Positions 8,059 through 17,403 of a stretch of DNA of 64,000 nt are shown piece after piece. Source of the DNA: Streptomyces lunaelactis (GTDB lineage Bacteria > Actinomycetota > Actinomycetes > Streptomycetales > Streptomycetaceae); contig NZ_CP026304.1 of NCBI RefSeq assembly GCF_003054555.1, positions 1,240,001 through 1,304,000 of the forward strand. The letters are read 5' to 3'. Under the pieces are notes generated by a model that was given only the letters and a program-made list of their open reading frames with translations, did no database searches and was not told the origin of the DNA. Position numbers and translations under genes: made by a program. Positions within the stretch are counted from its first letter, which is position 1. Each line of letters starts with the position of its first letter.

Positions 8059-9731
8059 GACGGCCTCTCATGGTTCTGCCGGGCGGAGAGGGCTCCACCC
8101 GGTGTCGGGTCCGGACACGGTGCGTCGCGGTCGTGCGACCCGCCGGGTCGGCGAGCCTTCCCCCGAGCTCCGGGCGCCTCTGCGTTCGGAGCGGTGGCGT
8201 CGAGAGTGGTGGCGTCCGCCTCCGGTACGTCGGCCTCCGGTACGTCGGCTTCCGGTACGTCGGCTTCCGGTACGTCGGCTTCCGGCCCAGAACCCCCAGC
8301 GTTCGATCCGGGCCGGGTGACCTGTGACGTTGCCGAAAGCGCCTGCTCGAACAAGCCGGCCAGGTACGCGCCCGACGCGTCACCGAGCAGCGCCCGCGAC
8401 CAGCGCAGAGTCACATGCAGTCGCCCGCCGGTGGAAGCCGCCGCCACGCTCAGCCCGCGCGGCATCCGCGCCGGTGCGGAGAACCACACGGCGTTCGCCC
8501 GGCCGGCGTCACCGAAGTCCAGCGCGTACGGAATGCGTCCGACATTGGTGACCAGCACCGTCGATGTCCAGGGCGCCGCCGCCCGCCGCGCGCCACGGGT
8601 GAGCCTGCCCCGGATCCCGACCGGCAGAAGCGGCGCAGTCAACAGGCCCGTCCCGGGCCCCAGCGGCGCACCGTGGGCCGACTTGAGCGCGCGGGTGCGC
8701 CGAGCGGTGGCGCGCAGCAACCGGGTCACGGCCGCCAGGTCCGGCCGCTCACCGAGCAGCAGGTCCGGGTCGCGCGGGTCCTCGGAGGTCATGGCCACCT
8801 CGACGAGCCGGGTTCCGTTCCCCATCGGCATCCCTCTGCCGCGCGGACGGTCGTCGACGGGCATGGTGATCCGCACCGGACCGGCCGGCCGGCCCTGCGA
8901 GACGTTCCAGCGGCCCACCATCAGTGACGCGGCGACCAGCAGTTGGTCGTTGACGGTCCACGGCGCGAGCCCGCCGGTCCGACCCACACGCGGCGGAACG
9001 GGCAGTTCCGCCTGCAGCATGCCGTTACCCGCGGCGCGGGCGCGCACCGGCTCGGGGCGGGAGTCCGGCGCGACTCGCACGGGCCGCGCGCACACCGCAC
9101 GGCCCGTGCCGCCGGTCGCGGCCGGGGCCGGCCCCGAGGGGTCCGGCCGAACCGGCCCGGGGACGGGGAGAGCGGCCGAGCCGCCGTACTGTTCCGCGGT
9201 CGTGGCGAGCACCCGCAGCCCGGACCCTGCGTCGAGGGCCGTGTGATGCATCGTCAGCAGCAGCACGGTCCGGGTCGCCCCCGGCACGCCCGCCTCCGGC
9301 GGCTCACCGGCGACCGTTCCCCCGCCCACCTCGATGACTTCCAGGCGCATCGGCGGCGACAGGGCCAGTGACGGGCATTCCGTCAGGGCCCGCGCGCGGG
9401 CGCGGCCCAACGCGTCGGGTCCCGGCCGCGCGAAGCTCACCGGGTCGCTGTCCGGTTCGCCGGTCAGCTCCCACGCGAAGGACTGCCGGTGCCGGCGGCC
9501 GGGCACTTCCCGCATCAGCACCCGGGGGTGCGTCAGCAGCGCCCGCCGGAACGCGGTCCGCAACCGTGCCGGGTCCAGCCGTCCGGGCAGATGGACCTCG
9601 ATGTGTACGGTCTCCGGCTCGTCGTCACTGAGGCAGTGCCGCGACACCTCATCGATGGGCCGAAAGGGAATCCGGACCCCGCCGGGAGGGGTTGAGGTCC
9701 CCCACCCGGCGGCGGTCCGCGACGAGGTCAT
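8055..9731 (-). CDS. Condensation-fold (PapA/WS-DGAT-like) acyltransferase
   Basis: The 558-residue protein has the condensation/acyltransferase fold, with a catalytic motif MHHTALDAGSG (HHxxxD; the usual final Gly is Ala) near residue 165 and a late VTNVGRIPYALDFG segment typical of PapA- and wax-synthase-like enzymes. Standalone members transfer acyl groups from thioesters to alcohols or sugars. I chose ATG 9731, which overlaps the upstream AftD-like stop (ATGA); the frame runs further upstream only as noncoding overlap. Near the C-terminus a 15-base repeat encodes tandem EADVP units, followed by a charged Arg/Asp-rich tail. In this operon it may acylate a glycan or glycolipid, which is inference. 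Confidence 0.75.
   Translation of the reverse strand: MTSSRTAAGWGTSTPPGGVRIPFRPIDEVSRHCLSDDEPETVHIEVHLPGRLDPARLRTAFRRALLTHPRVLMREVPGRRHRQSFAWELTGEPDSDPVSFARPGPDALGRARARALTECPSLALSPPMRLEVIEVGGGTVAGEPPEAGVPGATRTVLLLTMHHTALDAGSGLRVLATTAEQYGGSAALPVPGPVRPDPSGPAPAATGGTGRAVCARPVRVAPDSRPEPVRARAAGNGMLQAELPVPPRVGRTGGLAPWTVNDQLLVAASLMVGRWNVSQGRPAGPVRITMPVDDRPRGRGMPMGNGTRLVEVAMTSEDPRDPDLLLGERPDLAAVTRLLRATARRTRALKSAHGAPLGPGTGLLTAPLLPVGIRGRLTRGARRAAAPWTSTVLVTNVGRIPYALDFGDAGRANAVWFSAPARMPRGLSVAAASTGGRLHVTLRWSRALLGDASGAYLAGLFEQALSATSQVTRPGSNAGGSGPEADVPEADVPEADVPEADVPEADATTLDATAPNAEAPGARGKARRPGGSHDRDAPCPDPTPGGALSARQNHERPS
8225..8284. repeat. Four tandem copies of a 15-bp unit inside the acyltransferase gene
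   Basis: The unit GGTACGTCGGCTTCC occurs four times head to tail; the first copy has one C for T, and a degenerate copy precedes it. On the coding strand it encodes repeated EADVP near the protein's C-terminus. The unit length is a multiple of three, so copy-number change would lengthen or shorten the acidic tail without a frameshift. Confidence 0.9.
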
Positions 9732-12700
9732 GACGGGCCACCGCGTCCTGGATGCCGAGGGAGCGGCTCGGGCCAGTCCCCGGCGTCCGTGCTTCCCTGC
9801 TGGGCCGTGACCATCGGTCCGGCTTCCGGCGCGTCGGCACCGCCATCGTCTTCCCGACCGGCGGCCGCGGACGCCGGGGTTACCGCCGTCACCAAGGCGG
9901 CGGACAGGGCCACCAGTGCCAGTACCTGGGCGAAGGCGCTGAACGCGCCTTGCCCGGCGGCGGCCGGCTCCCCGGCTCCGGCGGCCGCGACGATGCCCGC
10001 TCCGGCCATCGCCACCGCGGCCGTCGGGACCAGAACGGCCGGCCGGAACCGGGCCGCCACGGCGAGTACGGGCACCACCAGGGCCAGCGGACCCGCCGCC
10101 ACCGCGACGACGGCGGTCAGCGCCAGCGTCCCGAGCAGCATCCCGGGGGCCGCCGGTTCGGGCAGCTCCTCGTCGGTTCCGCCGGCGTTGCGCCTGCGGC
10201 CCACGAAGGCCAGTGCGGCCAGCGCGGCGAGCGCGATCACACCGCCGATCAGGGCGGCCCGGTACGGCCTGGAGGGCTCGAACTCCAGCTTCACCGTGCC
10301 GGACGCCCCGGCCGGGACCACCCAGGCCTGCTGCCAGCCGTCGAGCCGCACCGACTCCAGCTCCGTGCCGTCCAGGGTGGCCTTCCAGCCGTCGTTGGCG
10401 TTCTCGTAGGTCTGCAGGTACGTGGCCTCGTCGGAGCCGACCGACACCGACACGGTCCGGCTGTCGTCGGTCCACTTGGTGACGGTGGCCTCGCGGCCCC
10501 CCGCTCCCGCGATCTCCTGCGGGGTGCCCTGGGTCAGCGTGACGTCGCTGATCGCCAGCGGACCCGCGTCACCCGCCTCCACCTCGTGCTTTCCGGCCGG
10601 AAGGTCCAGGGTGCCGTCCTTTTCGTCTCCCGCACAGAGTGCGACGGTGACGGGACGCCGCTCGGTGAGGTCCCGGACGGATCCGGAGGCCTTCGTCTTG
10701 TGCAGGACGCCGCCGACGGCAAGGTCCGGGCCCTCACCGCACGGCAGCGAGAAGCGCGCGGACGGCTTCGGAGGCGGCACCCGCAGGTCGGCCAGCGCGG
10801 GAACGTGGACCTCACTGAGCCCGACCGGCAGCTGCAACTGCGCGTCCGCCACCGGATTGTGGACGGTGAGCGGGGCGACCCTGCTGACGGTGATGTCGAG
10901 CCGGTTCGTCTCGATCTCCGGGAAGCGCACCCGCCCGTTCTCGTCCACATCAGCCGTCGCGGCGCCGTGCGGCGAGCTGATCAGCACCTGCTCGGGCCGG
11001 GTGGACACCCCGCCCGCCGACGCCAGGATGATCTCGTCGACCTTCTCCTTCTTGGGCCAGCTCAGGTGGACGACCGGCCGGTCGCCCGCGATCCAGGCGG
11101 TCGTCAGATCACCGTCGACCAGGTTGCGGGCGCTGAGTGACATGCCGTTGCGGCTGGTGGAGTCCGCGGAGGCCGTCACCCGGTTCTTCGATCCCGGAGC
11201 CGAACGGTCCAGCAGTTCGTCCAACGGGCCGCCGGGCACGGCGACGGCTCGCGCCGACACCTTGTACTCGCCCGCTTCCTGGGTGCTGAACTGCCGGTGC
11301 AGTCCCACCTCGGCCGATACGGGCGACAAGCCGCCCGCGTCCGTGCCGCGGTGCAGGGAGTACACGGTCGCCGCCGCGTCGGTGCGCTTGGCGTCGGCGG
11401 GCAGCGCCAGCATGCGCGTCACCTGCACATCCGGGATCGACACCTCGGAGAAGCCGGCCCCGGACAGGCCCGGCCGCGCCTGCTGCGCGGCAAGGACGGT
11501 GATCTTCATCCAGGAGGCCTCGCCGACAGGCGCCTTGACGGTCTGCGGCCGGCCGTTCGTCTGCAGCGGGCTTTCGGCCGAACCGCGGTCGGTCTCGATC
11601 CGCACCCGCGTGGGCGCAGCGCGCATGCTGTCGCCCGGGAGGGGCGTCAGCTGGATGGAGGCCGGGATGTCGGTCGGCCCGGAGAAGTCCACCTTGAGCC
11701 ACTGACCGGCCGGCTTGCCCGGGCTGCCCTCGGCCCACGCGGTGTCCGGGTTGCCGTCGAAGGCGTTCACCGGGTCGTACTGCGGCAGGTGGAACAGCCA
11801 GTTGCCACTGCTGGAGGCCGTCACGGACGTCGCGCCGCGCAGGTCGGCCGTCGTCTGGTGATCGGTGCCCTCCGACGGCAGGATCTGCTTGGGCTTCTCG
11901 CCCGCGTTCTGCAGGCTGCCGGAGTGATTGAGCTCGTCCGGGGTGTACGTGTACGAGGTGTTGTTGTTGACCAGGCCGAACCGGGTGTCGGCTCGGCGCA
12001 GCCCGTCCGCGACGGCCTTCACCGGTGCGGTGACGCCCTTGGGAAGACTGTCCCCGGCCAGTACGGCCGGCCGGTCGGCCATCGAGGGATCGGCCGACAG
12101 CTGGAGCAGCGCCTCGGGTCCGCCACTGACCACGGCCGTGTCGGCCGTGGCCGACACACCGACCCGCTCGGGACGCCTGTCGCGGTCCTGCGGCTGATAG
12201 ATCTCCACGGACTGGAGCCGCGGATACAGCCCCTGCACCTGCAGCGGGGTGTCGGCGGCGATGCGCCCGCCGGTCACGAGCGGGCCGAACCCGGCGACCT
12301 TGCTGTAGCCGGACGATTCCAAGGTCCGTTTCACCGTCTGCGGCGGGACATAACCGATCTGGTCGGGGTCGAGGTCATTACGCACGACCACTTCGTGCAT
12401 GCCGGCCCGTGCCAGGTACGCCTGAAGACCCGGAACCTCGGTGCCGGACAGCAGCGCCTGCTCGACGGCGTCCGTCACACGGCGTGAACCGGGTGTACCG
12501 AAGGGGACGAAGTCACGCTGTGCCCAGGGCGTTTCGGCCAGCACGTCGAACGGCTGGTCGATGGGGGAACCCCAGGTGTAGATGCCGTGCGCCGTCGCCG
12601 GTACGACCATGGCCCGGCTGTTCGGGGCGTTGTCCTTGAGCCAGCCGGCAGCCTTCTCCCAGTGGGTGGGCAGCTTGGTGAAGGCGCCGGGCTGCAGGAT

Positions 12701-13996
12701 CGAGCCATTGAGGTAGGGCAGGGCCAGGCCAGGCAGTACCAGCACCGCCACCACCGCGGGTGCCCAGCGGCGACCGGGAAGTGCGCGAGGACTGCTGCTC
12801 ACGGAGAACACAGCCGTCAGGTGGGCCAGACCGAGGGCGAGCGCGAGGGCCAGTCCCGGCTGGAACTTGTAGATGTTACGGAAGGGCTTCAGCGACCCGT
12901 TCAACCACTCCTGCACGACACCGTGGAACGGACCGCCGAAGGCGCCGCCGTACCCGGCCAGCGTGATCAGGACGACGGCCAGGACGGTCAGCAGCAGCCA
13001 GCGGCGCTCCGGCAGGTCCCGGCGGGCCAGACCCGCCAGCCCCAGTGCCGCGGCGAACGCCGAACCCAGGACGGTGATGACGGAGGCCGCGACGGTCCAG
13101 CCGGCCGGCAGCCATGCCTCACCGAAGTTGAGATACGCCACCCAGTTGCCGGCGCCGCGCAGCAGCTCGGTCGCGGACATGGTGGCGGTGGTGGTGTCGG
13201 CCTGCTCGACGTACGGCATGAAGTTCTCGCCGTGGATGCCGAGCAGGAGCAGCGGCACCACCCACCACACGGTGGCCAGCGCGACGCCCGGTATCCACCA
13301 GCCCAGCAGCGCGCGCCGACGCCGGCCGGCCGGGCGGCTGAGCAGGTACAGACCCACGGGCAGCAGCGAGGCCAGCGTCGAGGCGGCGTTCACGCCACCC
13401 ATGAAGGGGATCAGCATGGCCGAACGTGCCGCGGCCGTACGGGGGCTAAGCGCCGCGGAGGTCAGCGGCAGCAGCACCCAGGGCAGCAGGGCACCGGGCA
13501 GCGCGGCGGCGGAGGTCGAGCCGATGACGATCGTGAAGGTGGGCCACAGCGCGTATACCACCGCACCGAGCAGCCGTGTCGCGGGCGTGCCCACGCGCAG
13601 CCGTTCGGCGAGCCTGAGCGCACCCCAGAATGCGGCGGTCACGATGATCGACAGCCAGAGCCGCTCGGCCAGCCACACCGGCACCTGCAGCAGGTCCATG
13701 AACCCGTAGTAAGGGAGCGCCGGGAAGGCGTAGCCGATGTACTGGTTGGCTACGCCGCCGAGGCCCATGCTGCCGTTCCACAGCGAACCGAGGTCGCCGA
13801 GGAAGCGCCCGGGGTCGAGGGCGACGCCGAGCTTGGTCTCGAACGTCATCTTCCCCGGTGACACCGCGAGGAAAGACACCAGCACGACGGCCCAGAAGCC
13901 GAAAAGCAGACGTCGTCCGCGCGGCGCCCCGGACGCCTCGGACGGCGTCGGGCCAGGCTGCGGCGCCCGGGTGGGCGCCTGGACCGTAGTGGTCAT
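9728..13996 (-). CDS. AftD-like alpha-(1->3)-arabinofuranosyltransferase (DUF3367), GT-C membrane enzyme
   Basis: The 1422-residue protein has an N-terminal GT-C-type membrane domain of about ten or more helices (roughly residues 28-430), including the early loop SPGKMTFETKLGVALDPGRFL, where an Asp is expected for GT-C enzymes. A large extracytoplasmic part follows, with two discoidin-like carbohydrate-binding segments (about residues 720-860 and 945-1060, with the patterns NAFDGNPDTAW and LVDGDLTTAW), then a C-terminal cluster of helices. This is the architecture of mycobacterial AftD, which adds arabinofuranose from decaprenyl-phosphoarabinose. A GAGAGGAA site precedes the ATG. Streptomyces does not make mycobacterial-type arabinogalactan, so the real acceptor is an open question. 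Confidence 0.82.
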   Translation of the reverse strand: MTTTVQAPTRAPQPGPTPSEASGAPRGRRLLFGFWAVVLVSFLAVSPGKMTFETKLGVALDPGRFLGDLGSLWNGSMGLGGVANQYIGYAFPALPYYGFMDLLQVPVWLAERLWLSIIVTAAFWGALRLAERLRVGTPATRLLGAVVYALWPTFTIVIGSTSAAALPGALLPWVLLPLTSAALSPRTAAARSAMLIPFMGGVNAASTLASLLPVGLYLLSRPAGRRRRALLGWWIPGVALATVWWVVPLLLLGIHGENFMPYVEQADTTTATMSATELLRGAGNWVAYLNFGEAWLPAGWTVAASVITVLGSAFAAALGLAGLARRDLPERRWLLLTVLAVVLITLAGYGGAFGGPFHGVVQEWLNGSLKPFRNIYKFQPGLALALALGLAHLTAVFSVSSSPRALPGRRWAPAVVAVLVLPGLALPYLNGSILQPGAFTKLPTHWEKAAGWLKDNAPNSRAMVVPATAHGIYTWGSPIDQPFDVLAETPWAQRDFVPFGTPGSRRVTDAVEQALLSGTEVPGLQAYLARAGMHEVVVRNDLDPDQIGYVPPQTVKRTLESSGYSKVAGFGPLVTGGRIAADTPLQVQGLYPRLQSVEIYQPQDRDRRPERVGVSATADTAVVSGGPEALLQLSADPSMADRPAVLAGDSLPKGVTAPVKAVADGLRRADTRFGLVNNNTSYTYTPDELNHSGSLQNAGEKPKQILPSEGTDHQTTADLRGATSVTASSSGNWLFHLPQYDPVNAFDGNPDTAWAEGSPGKPAGQWLKVDFSGPTDIPASIQLTPLPGDSMRAAPTRVRIETDRGSAESPLQTNGRPQTVKAPVGEASWMKITVLAAQQARPGLSGAGFSEVSIPDVQVTRMLALPADAKRTDAAATVYSLHRGTDAGGLSPVSAEVGLHRQFSTQEAGEYKVSARAVAVPGGPLDELLDRSAPGSKNRVTASADSTSRNGMSLSARNLVDGDLTTAWIAGDRPVVHLSWPKKEKVDEIILASAGGVSTRPEQVLISSPHGAATADVDENGRVRFPEIETNRLDITVSRVAPLTVHNPVADAQLQLPVGLSEVHVPALADLRVPPPKPSARFSLPCGEGPDLAVGGVLHKTKASGSVRDLTERRPVTVALCAGDEKDGTLDLPAGKHEVEAGDAGPLAISDVTLTQGTPQEIAGAGGREATVTKWTDDSRTVSVSVGSDEATYLQTYENANDGWKATLDGTELESVRLDGWQQAWVVPAGASGTVKLEFEPSRPYRAALIGGVIALAALAALAFVGRRRNAGGTDEELPEPAAPGMLLGTLALTAVVAVAAGPLALVVPVLAVAARFRPAVLVPTAAVAMAGAGIVAAAGAGEPAAAGQGAFSAFAQVLALVALSAALVTAVTPASAAAGREDDGGADAPEAGPMVTAQQGSTDAGDWPEPLPRHPGRGGPS

Positions 13997-14018
13997 GACC
14001 GTTCCTCTCTTCGCTTGC

Positions 14019-14768
14019 TCATGGGCTTCGCCTGAGAATCAGCAGCAGATTCCAGGTGGCGATCTCGCGGAGTCCCGGCACCCGGGTGATCGTGCTCGCG
14101 AAGAATGGCCAGTAACGGGACCGCGCCGTGACGACCTGCACGTCGTCGCGGCCGCGGACATGCCGCAGGGTGGGACCGATGTGGACGGGGAACAGGTTTT
14201 CGCCGACCGTGTGCTTGGCCTCGCGGCCGGTGCGCCGTTCGTAGCGTTCGCGGGCCCGGTCGGCCCCGAGGTAGTGCCACGGCGCTGTCTCGTGACCTCC
14301 CCAGGGGGAGAGCCAGTTGGTGAACGACAGGTAGATCAGTCCGCCGGGGCGGGTGACCCGCACCATCTCGCTGATGAACGTCTGCGGGTCCGACACGTGC
14401 TCCAGCACGTTGGACGAGAAGCACACGTCCGCCGCGCCGTCGGCGAGCGGCAGCAGATAGCCGTCGGCGAGCACCGCGTCCTCGGTCACCGGGCCGCGGG
14501 CGCTCAGCTCCCGCAGGTCGGGCTCGAAGAGGTAGCTCCGCGCGCCGCGGCGGCGGAACTCCTCGGTGAAGTGGCCGCTGCCGCCGCCGATGTCGACGAC
14601 GGTCTTGCCGGGCAGGTCGATGTGACGTGCCACTTGTGCGACCGAGTCACGGGCCAGCAGGGTGTAGCACCGCTCGGGGTCGCTCTGTTCGCGCATGAAC
14701 GCCCGGAAGAGGGTGGCCGATCGCCGCAGCGACGGATCCTTGAACGCACGTTCGGTGACATCAAAAAT
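14019..14768 (-). CDS. Class I SAM-dependent methyltransferase with an apparent ATT start
   Basis: The core is a methyltransferase fold: motif I VVDIGGGSGHFTEEF, then SSNVLEHVSDPQTFISEMVRV and RPGGLIYLSFTNWLSPWGGHE. The first conventional start in frame is ATG 14696, but codons upstream of it read FDVTERAFKDPSLRRSATLF, a stretch that looks coding and, from memory, conserved at the N-terminus of homologues. No ATG, GTG or TTG lies between that stretch and the upstream glycosyltransferase stop. An excellent GGAGGTGA site (14782-14775) lies 6 bases before ATT 14768-14766, so ATT is the likely initiator, giving 249 residues. The gene starts 6 bases after the GT stop and ends 22 bases before the AftD-like gene. 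Confidence 0.78.
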   Translation of the reverse strand: MFDVTERAFKDPSLRRSATLFRAFMREQSDPERCYTLLARDSVAQVARHIDLPGKTVVDIGGGSGHFTEEFRRRGARSYLFEPDLRELSARGPVTEDAVLADGYLLPLADGAADVCFSSNVLEHVSDPQTFISEMVRVTRPGGLIYLSFTNWLSPWGGHETAPWHYLGADRARERYERRTGREAKHTVGENLFPVHIGPTLRHVRGRDDVQVVTARSRYWPFFASTITRVPGLREIATWNLLLILRRSP

Positions 14769-14774
14769 GGCCGC

Positions 14775-15983
14775 TCACCTCCCGCGTCCCGGGGCGGAGG
14801 CGAGCGCCGCGGCCTCGGCGGCAACCGCCTGGAACTGACGGACCGTCGATCTCCAGCGGAAGGACTTGGCGCGACGCGCGGCGGCACGTCCCATGGCTAC
14901 GCGCCGGTGGGCACTGAGGGACAGAGTGCACCACGCGGCGGCGAACGAACTCTCGCCCCGGGCCAGCACCCCGGTCTCCCCGTCCTCGATGGAATCGCAC
15001 AGGCCCGGTATGTCGAAACCGACTGCGGGAGTGGCCCGGGCGGCGGCCTCGGTGACGACCAGCCCCCAGCCCTCGACGAGGGAGGGGTGCAACAGCAGCC
15101 ACGCCTCGCACATCAGCCGGTGCTTCTCGGCCTCCGACACCCGGCCCGCGAACGTCACACCGGGGCCGGCCATGGCTTCCAGCCGCTCCCGTTCGGGGCC
15201 GTCACCGACGATGACGAGCCGACCGCCGGTGACCGGACGGACCCGCTCCCACAGCCGCAGGAGCAGATCGATGCGCTTGTACTCCACCAGGCGGCCGACG
15301 GCCAGGAACAGCGGCTCCTTCGCCTCGGGCAGCAGCGCGCCGGGGTCTTCGACGCCGTTGTTGACGATCCGGATGCGGTCCGCGGCCACGCCGATGCCGC
15401 GCAGCTCGGAGGCGGTCGACTCGGAGACGGCAACCATCAGGTTGTCGCGGTGAGTGCCTGCCAGCGCCCAGTGCTCCAGCCTGCGGCCGAGCCGGGCCGC
15501 CGGGCCGGGGTAACGCATCTGCCAAAGATCGGTGTGCACATGGTTGACCAGGCACAACGTCGGTCCGCGGTGCCACAGCGGCACCAGGTACGGCATGCCG
15601 TTGCACACCTCGACCAGCAGGTCGCAGTCGCCGACCTCGCGGGCGAAGGTCTTCCTGGCGCGCAGGAAGTGTCCTGCGTCACCGCCCGCGGAGACCACCC
15701 GGTAGTCGCGTTCTGCGGCCGGGCCGCCACACACGAGCGTGACCTCGTGGCCGCCGGCGGTCAGACCGCCGGCTATCCGGTCGATGAGCAGTTCCGAGCC
15801 GCCGGCGGCCTGGTTGCCCAGGTCACGGCGGGCGAGGAAGGTGATCCGGCGCGGCAGAGGTTCCGCGACGGGTGCGATGTGCGGGTCATCGGCGAGCGAG
15901 TCGGTGACTGCGCTGCCGATGCGGGCTTGAACGGGGACGGAGTCCTCCTGGCCGGAGGCCAGAGCGGACGCGTGCTGGGGCAT
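14775..15983 (-). CDS. GT4-family glycosyltransferase (GT-B fold)
   Basis: From ATG 15983 the product is 402 residues. It contains RRDLGNQAAGGSELLIDRIA (acceptor-side start of GT-B enzymes), FLAVGRLVEYKRIDLLLRLW and LVIVGDGPERERLE in the donor domain, and the E-x7-E element in HPSLVEGWGLVVTEAAA. This is a retaining GT4 enzyme using a nucleotide sugar. A GGAG lies upstream of the chosen ATG; the frame is open for 75 more codons, but that segment is Pro/Ala-rich and not typical of the family. It is the first gene of the tightly coupled operon running down to the Trm112 gene. Confidence 0.85.
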   Translation of the reverse strand: MPQHASALASGQEDSVPVQARIGSAVTDSLADDPHIAPVAEPLPRRITFLARRDLGNQAAGGSELLIDRIAGGLTAGGHEVTLVCGGPAAERDYRVVSAGGDAGHFLRARKTFAREVGDCDLLVEVCNGMPYLVPLWHRGPTLCLVNHVHTDLWQMRYPGPAARLGRRLEHWALAGTHRDNLMVAVSESTASELRGIGVAADRIRIVNNGVEDPGALLPEAKEPLFLAVGRLVEYKRIDLLLRLWERVRPVTGGRLVIVGDGPERERLEAMAGPGVTFAGRVSEAEKHRLMCEAWLLLHPSLVEGWGLVVTEAAARATPAVGFDIPGLCDSIEDGETGVLARGESSFAAAWCTLSLSAHRRVAMGRAAARRAKSFRWRSTVRQFQAVAAEAAALASAPGRGR

Positions 15984-16305
15984 AGAGGTGCTCCAACTCG
16001 GCAGCTGCGGGGGCAGGCGGATAAGGGATTGCCGGGCTTCCGGGGGTGAAGCGCTGGGCTGGCTCGGTGTGCGGGGTACTGCCGCGGCTGCCGGTTCTGC
16101 CGGTACTGCCGGGACGGTGCCGACCGGGATGTGCGGTCGATGTGTGTGAGCATCGGTCCGGTGGCGGCGGACTCCTGGGGGTGGGAGCCCGACACAAACC
16201 GGAATCACTGGTTCTTACTGCGGGGTAACCCAAGTGTTCGTTCGAGTGATTCGTTCCACTACGCACGCGGGTGACAAGTTTGGGCTGTTCGGCGGCTCAC
16301 CTTTA
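15984..16305. other. 322-bp intergenic region before the glycosyltransferase operon
   Basis: No gene is supported here. On the minus strand it should hold the promoter of the glycosyltransferase operon. It contains a short GGGTAACCC palindrome (about 16224-16232), a nearby direct repeat of TTCGTTC, and several CGGT(T/A)CTGC units around 16088-16110. I could not fix a promoter with confidence. Confidence 0.4.
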
Positions 16306-17259
16306 TCACTCGCCTGAGTGTTCCGTCTGCCGGCGGCCACGGATCAGCATCACCACGCCGGCGGCGGCGAGCAGACCGCCCGCGATCCCGCCCACAACGG
16401 GCACAGTCTCGCCGAGCAGCTGCAGCCGACTGCCGTCGTCCGAGGCCAGCGTCACCTGCTCGCGCCGGGTCGCCTCGGTGAACTCCAGCCGCTTACTGGA
16501 CAGCAGGGTGACCGCGTCCTTCTTCGAACCAGGGGCCCGCAGCGTCTTCGTCGGCGCGATCACCGCGTTCATGATCCGGCCCGTGCGCTGGTCCACCGTC
16601 AGCTCAATCCCCGCGTTGGAGTACCACTCCTCGGCGAGCACCTGGCCCTGCGGGCGGCCCACCAGCACTCCGGGCACCTGACGCTCGCCGGTGTGGGTGG
16701 CCGCGACAGTGCCGCCGAAGAGGTAGCCCCGGTGGCCGCGGATCTTGGTGGTGCCCTTGAACTCCAGCGGCACGGTGGCACCCAGGGTGCTGTCCCACCA
16801 GGTGTAAACGCGCTTCTCGACGTCGAACGGGAACTTCAGGTAGGCCTCGCCCTCGAACCCGGGCTTCTCCTCGCAGCAGCGCACCGGCAGGTTCGTCCGG
16901 CGGTCGGTGACCCAGCGTTCCGTGGTCCACTGCAGGGATTTCCGCGGGTCGGCCAGCGGCAGCGTCTTCGGCGTGTCGATCTGTGTCGACACGTCCCAGA
17001 TCGCGTTTCCGCTGCGCTCGCTGCCGGCGACGTCGCCCAGCACTCGACGGGTGATCGTTATCGTCTGGCCGTCCACCGTGGAGAGGGATCCGGTGTCGAA
17101 ATAGCTACCCTCACCACTGAAGACCGTCGTGGAGTTCACGTCGGTCGGTGTGCGCTTGGCACGCGGCTCCACGTACCAGGCGAGCAGCTGAGTGAGTACC
17201 AGCAGAAAAACGCCAGTACCCAGCAGAATCAGGGACAAACGCGACGTTGAACGGCGCAT
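16306..17259 (-). CDS. DUF3068 membrane-anchored extracytoplasmic protein
   Basis: This 317-residue protein has one N-terminal transmembrane helix (LSLILLGTGVFLLVLTQLLA), a beta-rich outer domain of about 250 residues, and a second C-terminal helix (VVGGIAGGLLAAAGVVMLI) followed by a basic end. This is the DUF3068 (PorA-like) plan of actinobacteria. The outer domain contains a CC pair (LPVRCCEEKPGF) and a conserved WWDSTLG block. In actinobacteria the family is found near cell-envelope glycosyltransferases, as here. It lies upstream of the GT operon in the same direction with a 322-bp gap, so it may have its own transcript. Molecular role unknown. Confidence 0.85.
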   Translation of the reverse strand: MRRSTSRLSLILLGTGVFLLVLTQLLAWYVEPRAKRTPTDVNSTTVFSGEGSYFDTGSLSTVDGQTITITRRVLGDVAGSERSGNAIWDVSTQIDTPKTLPLADPRKSLQWTTERWVTDRRTNLPVRCCEEKPGFEGEAYLKFPFDVEKRVYTWWDSTLGATVPLEFKGTTKIRGHRGYLFGGTVAATHTGERQVPGVLVGRPQGQVLAEEWYSNAGIELTVDQRTGRIMNAVIAPTKTLRAPGSKKDAVTLLSSKRLEFTEATRREQVTLASDDGSRLQLLGETVPVVGGIAGGLLAAAGVVMLIRGRRQTEHSGE

Positions 17260-17403
17260 GTGGGTACTCCAATGCGTGCGGGATATGCGGGGCGTTCGTG
17301 GACCGTGCGGGAAGGGGTCACACGCACGGATTTCAGCCTGTCCGGGCCGAGGAGTGGCGTACCCGGGAGTAACAGCGCTGTGACGGGCGAAATTAGGCGG
17401 AGC

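Noticed and set aside
9732..10475. N-terminal extension of the condensation-domain protein to 806 residues
   Set aside because: The extension lies wholly within the AftD-like gene on the same strand, in another frame, and is Gly/Arg-rich. ATG 9731 with ATGA overlap fits the family length.
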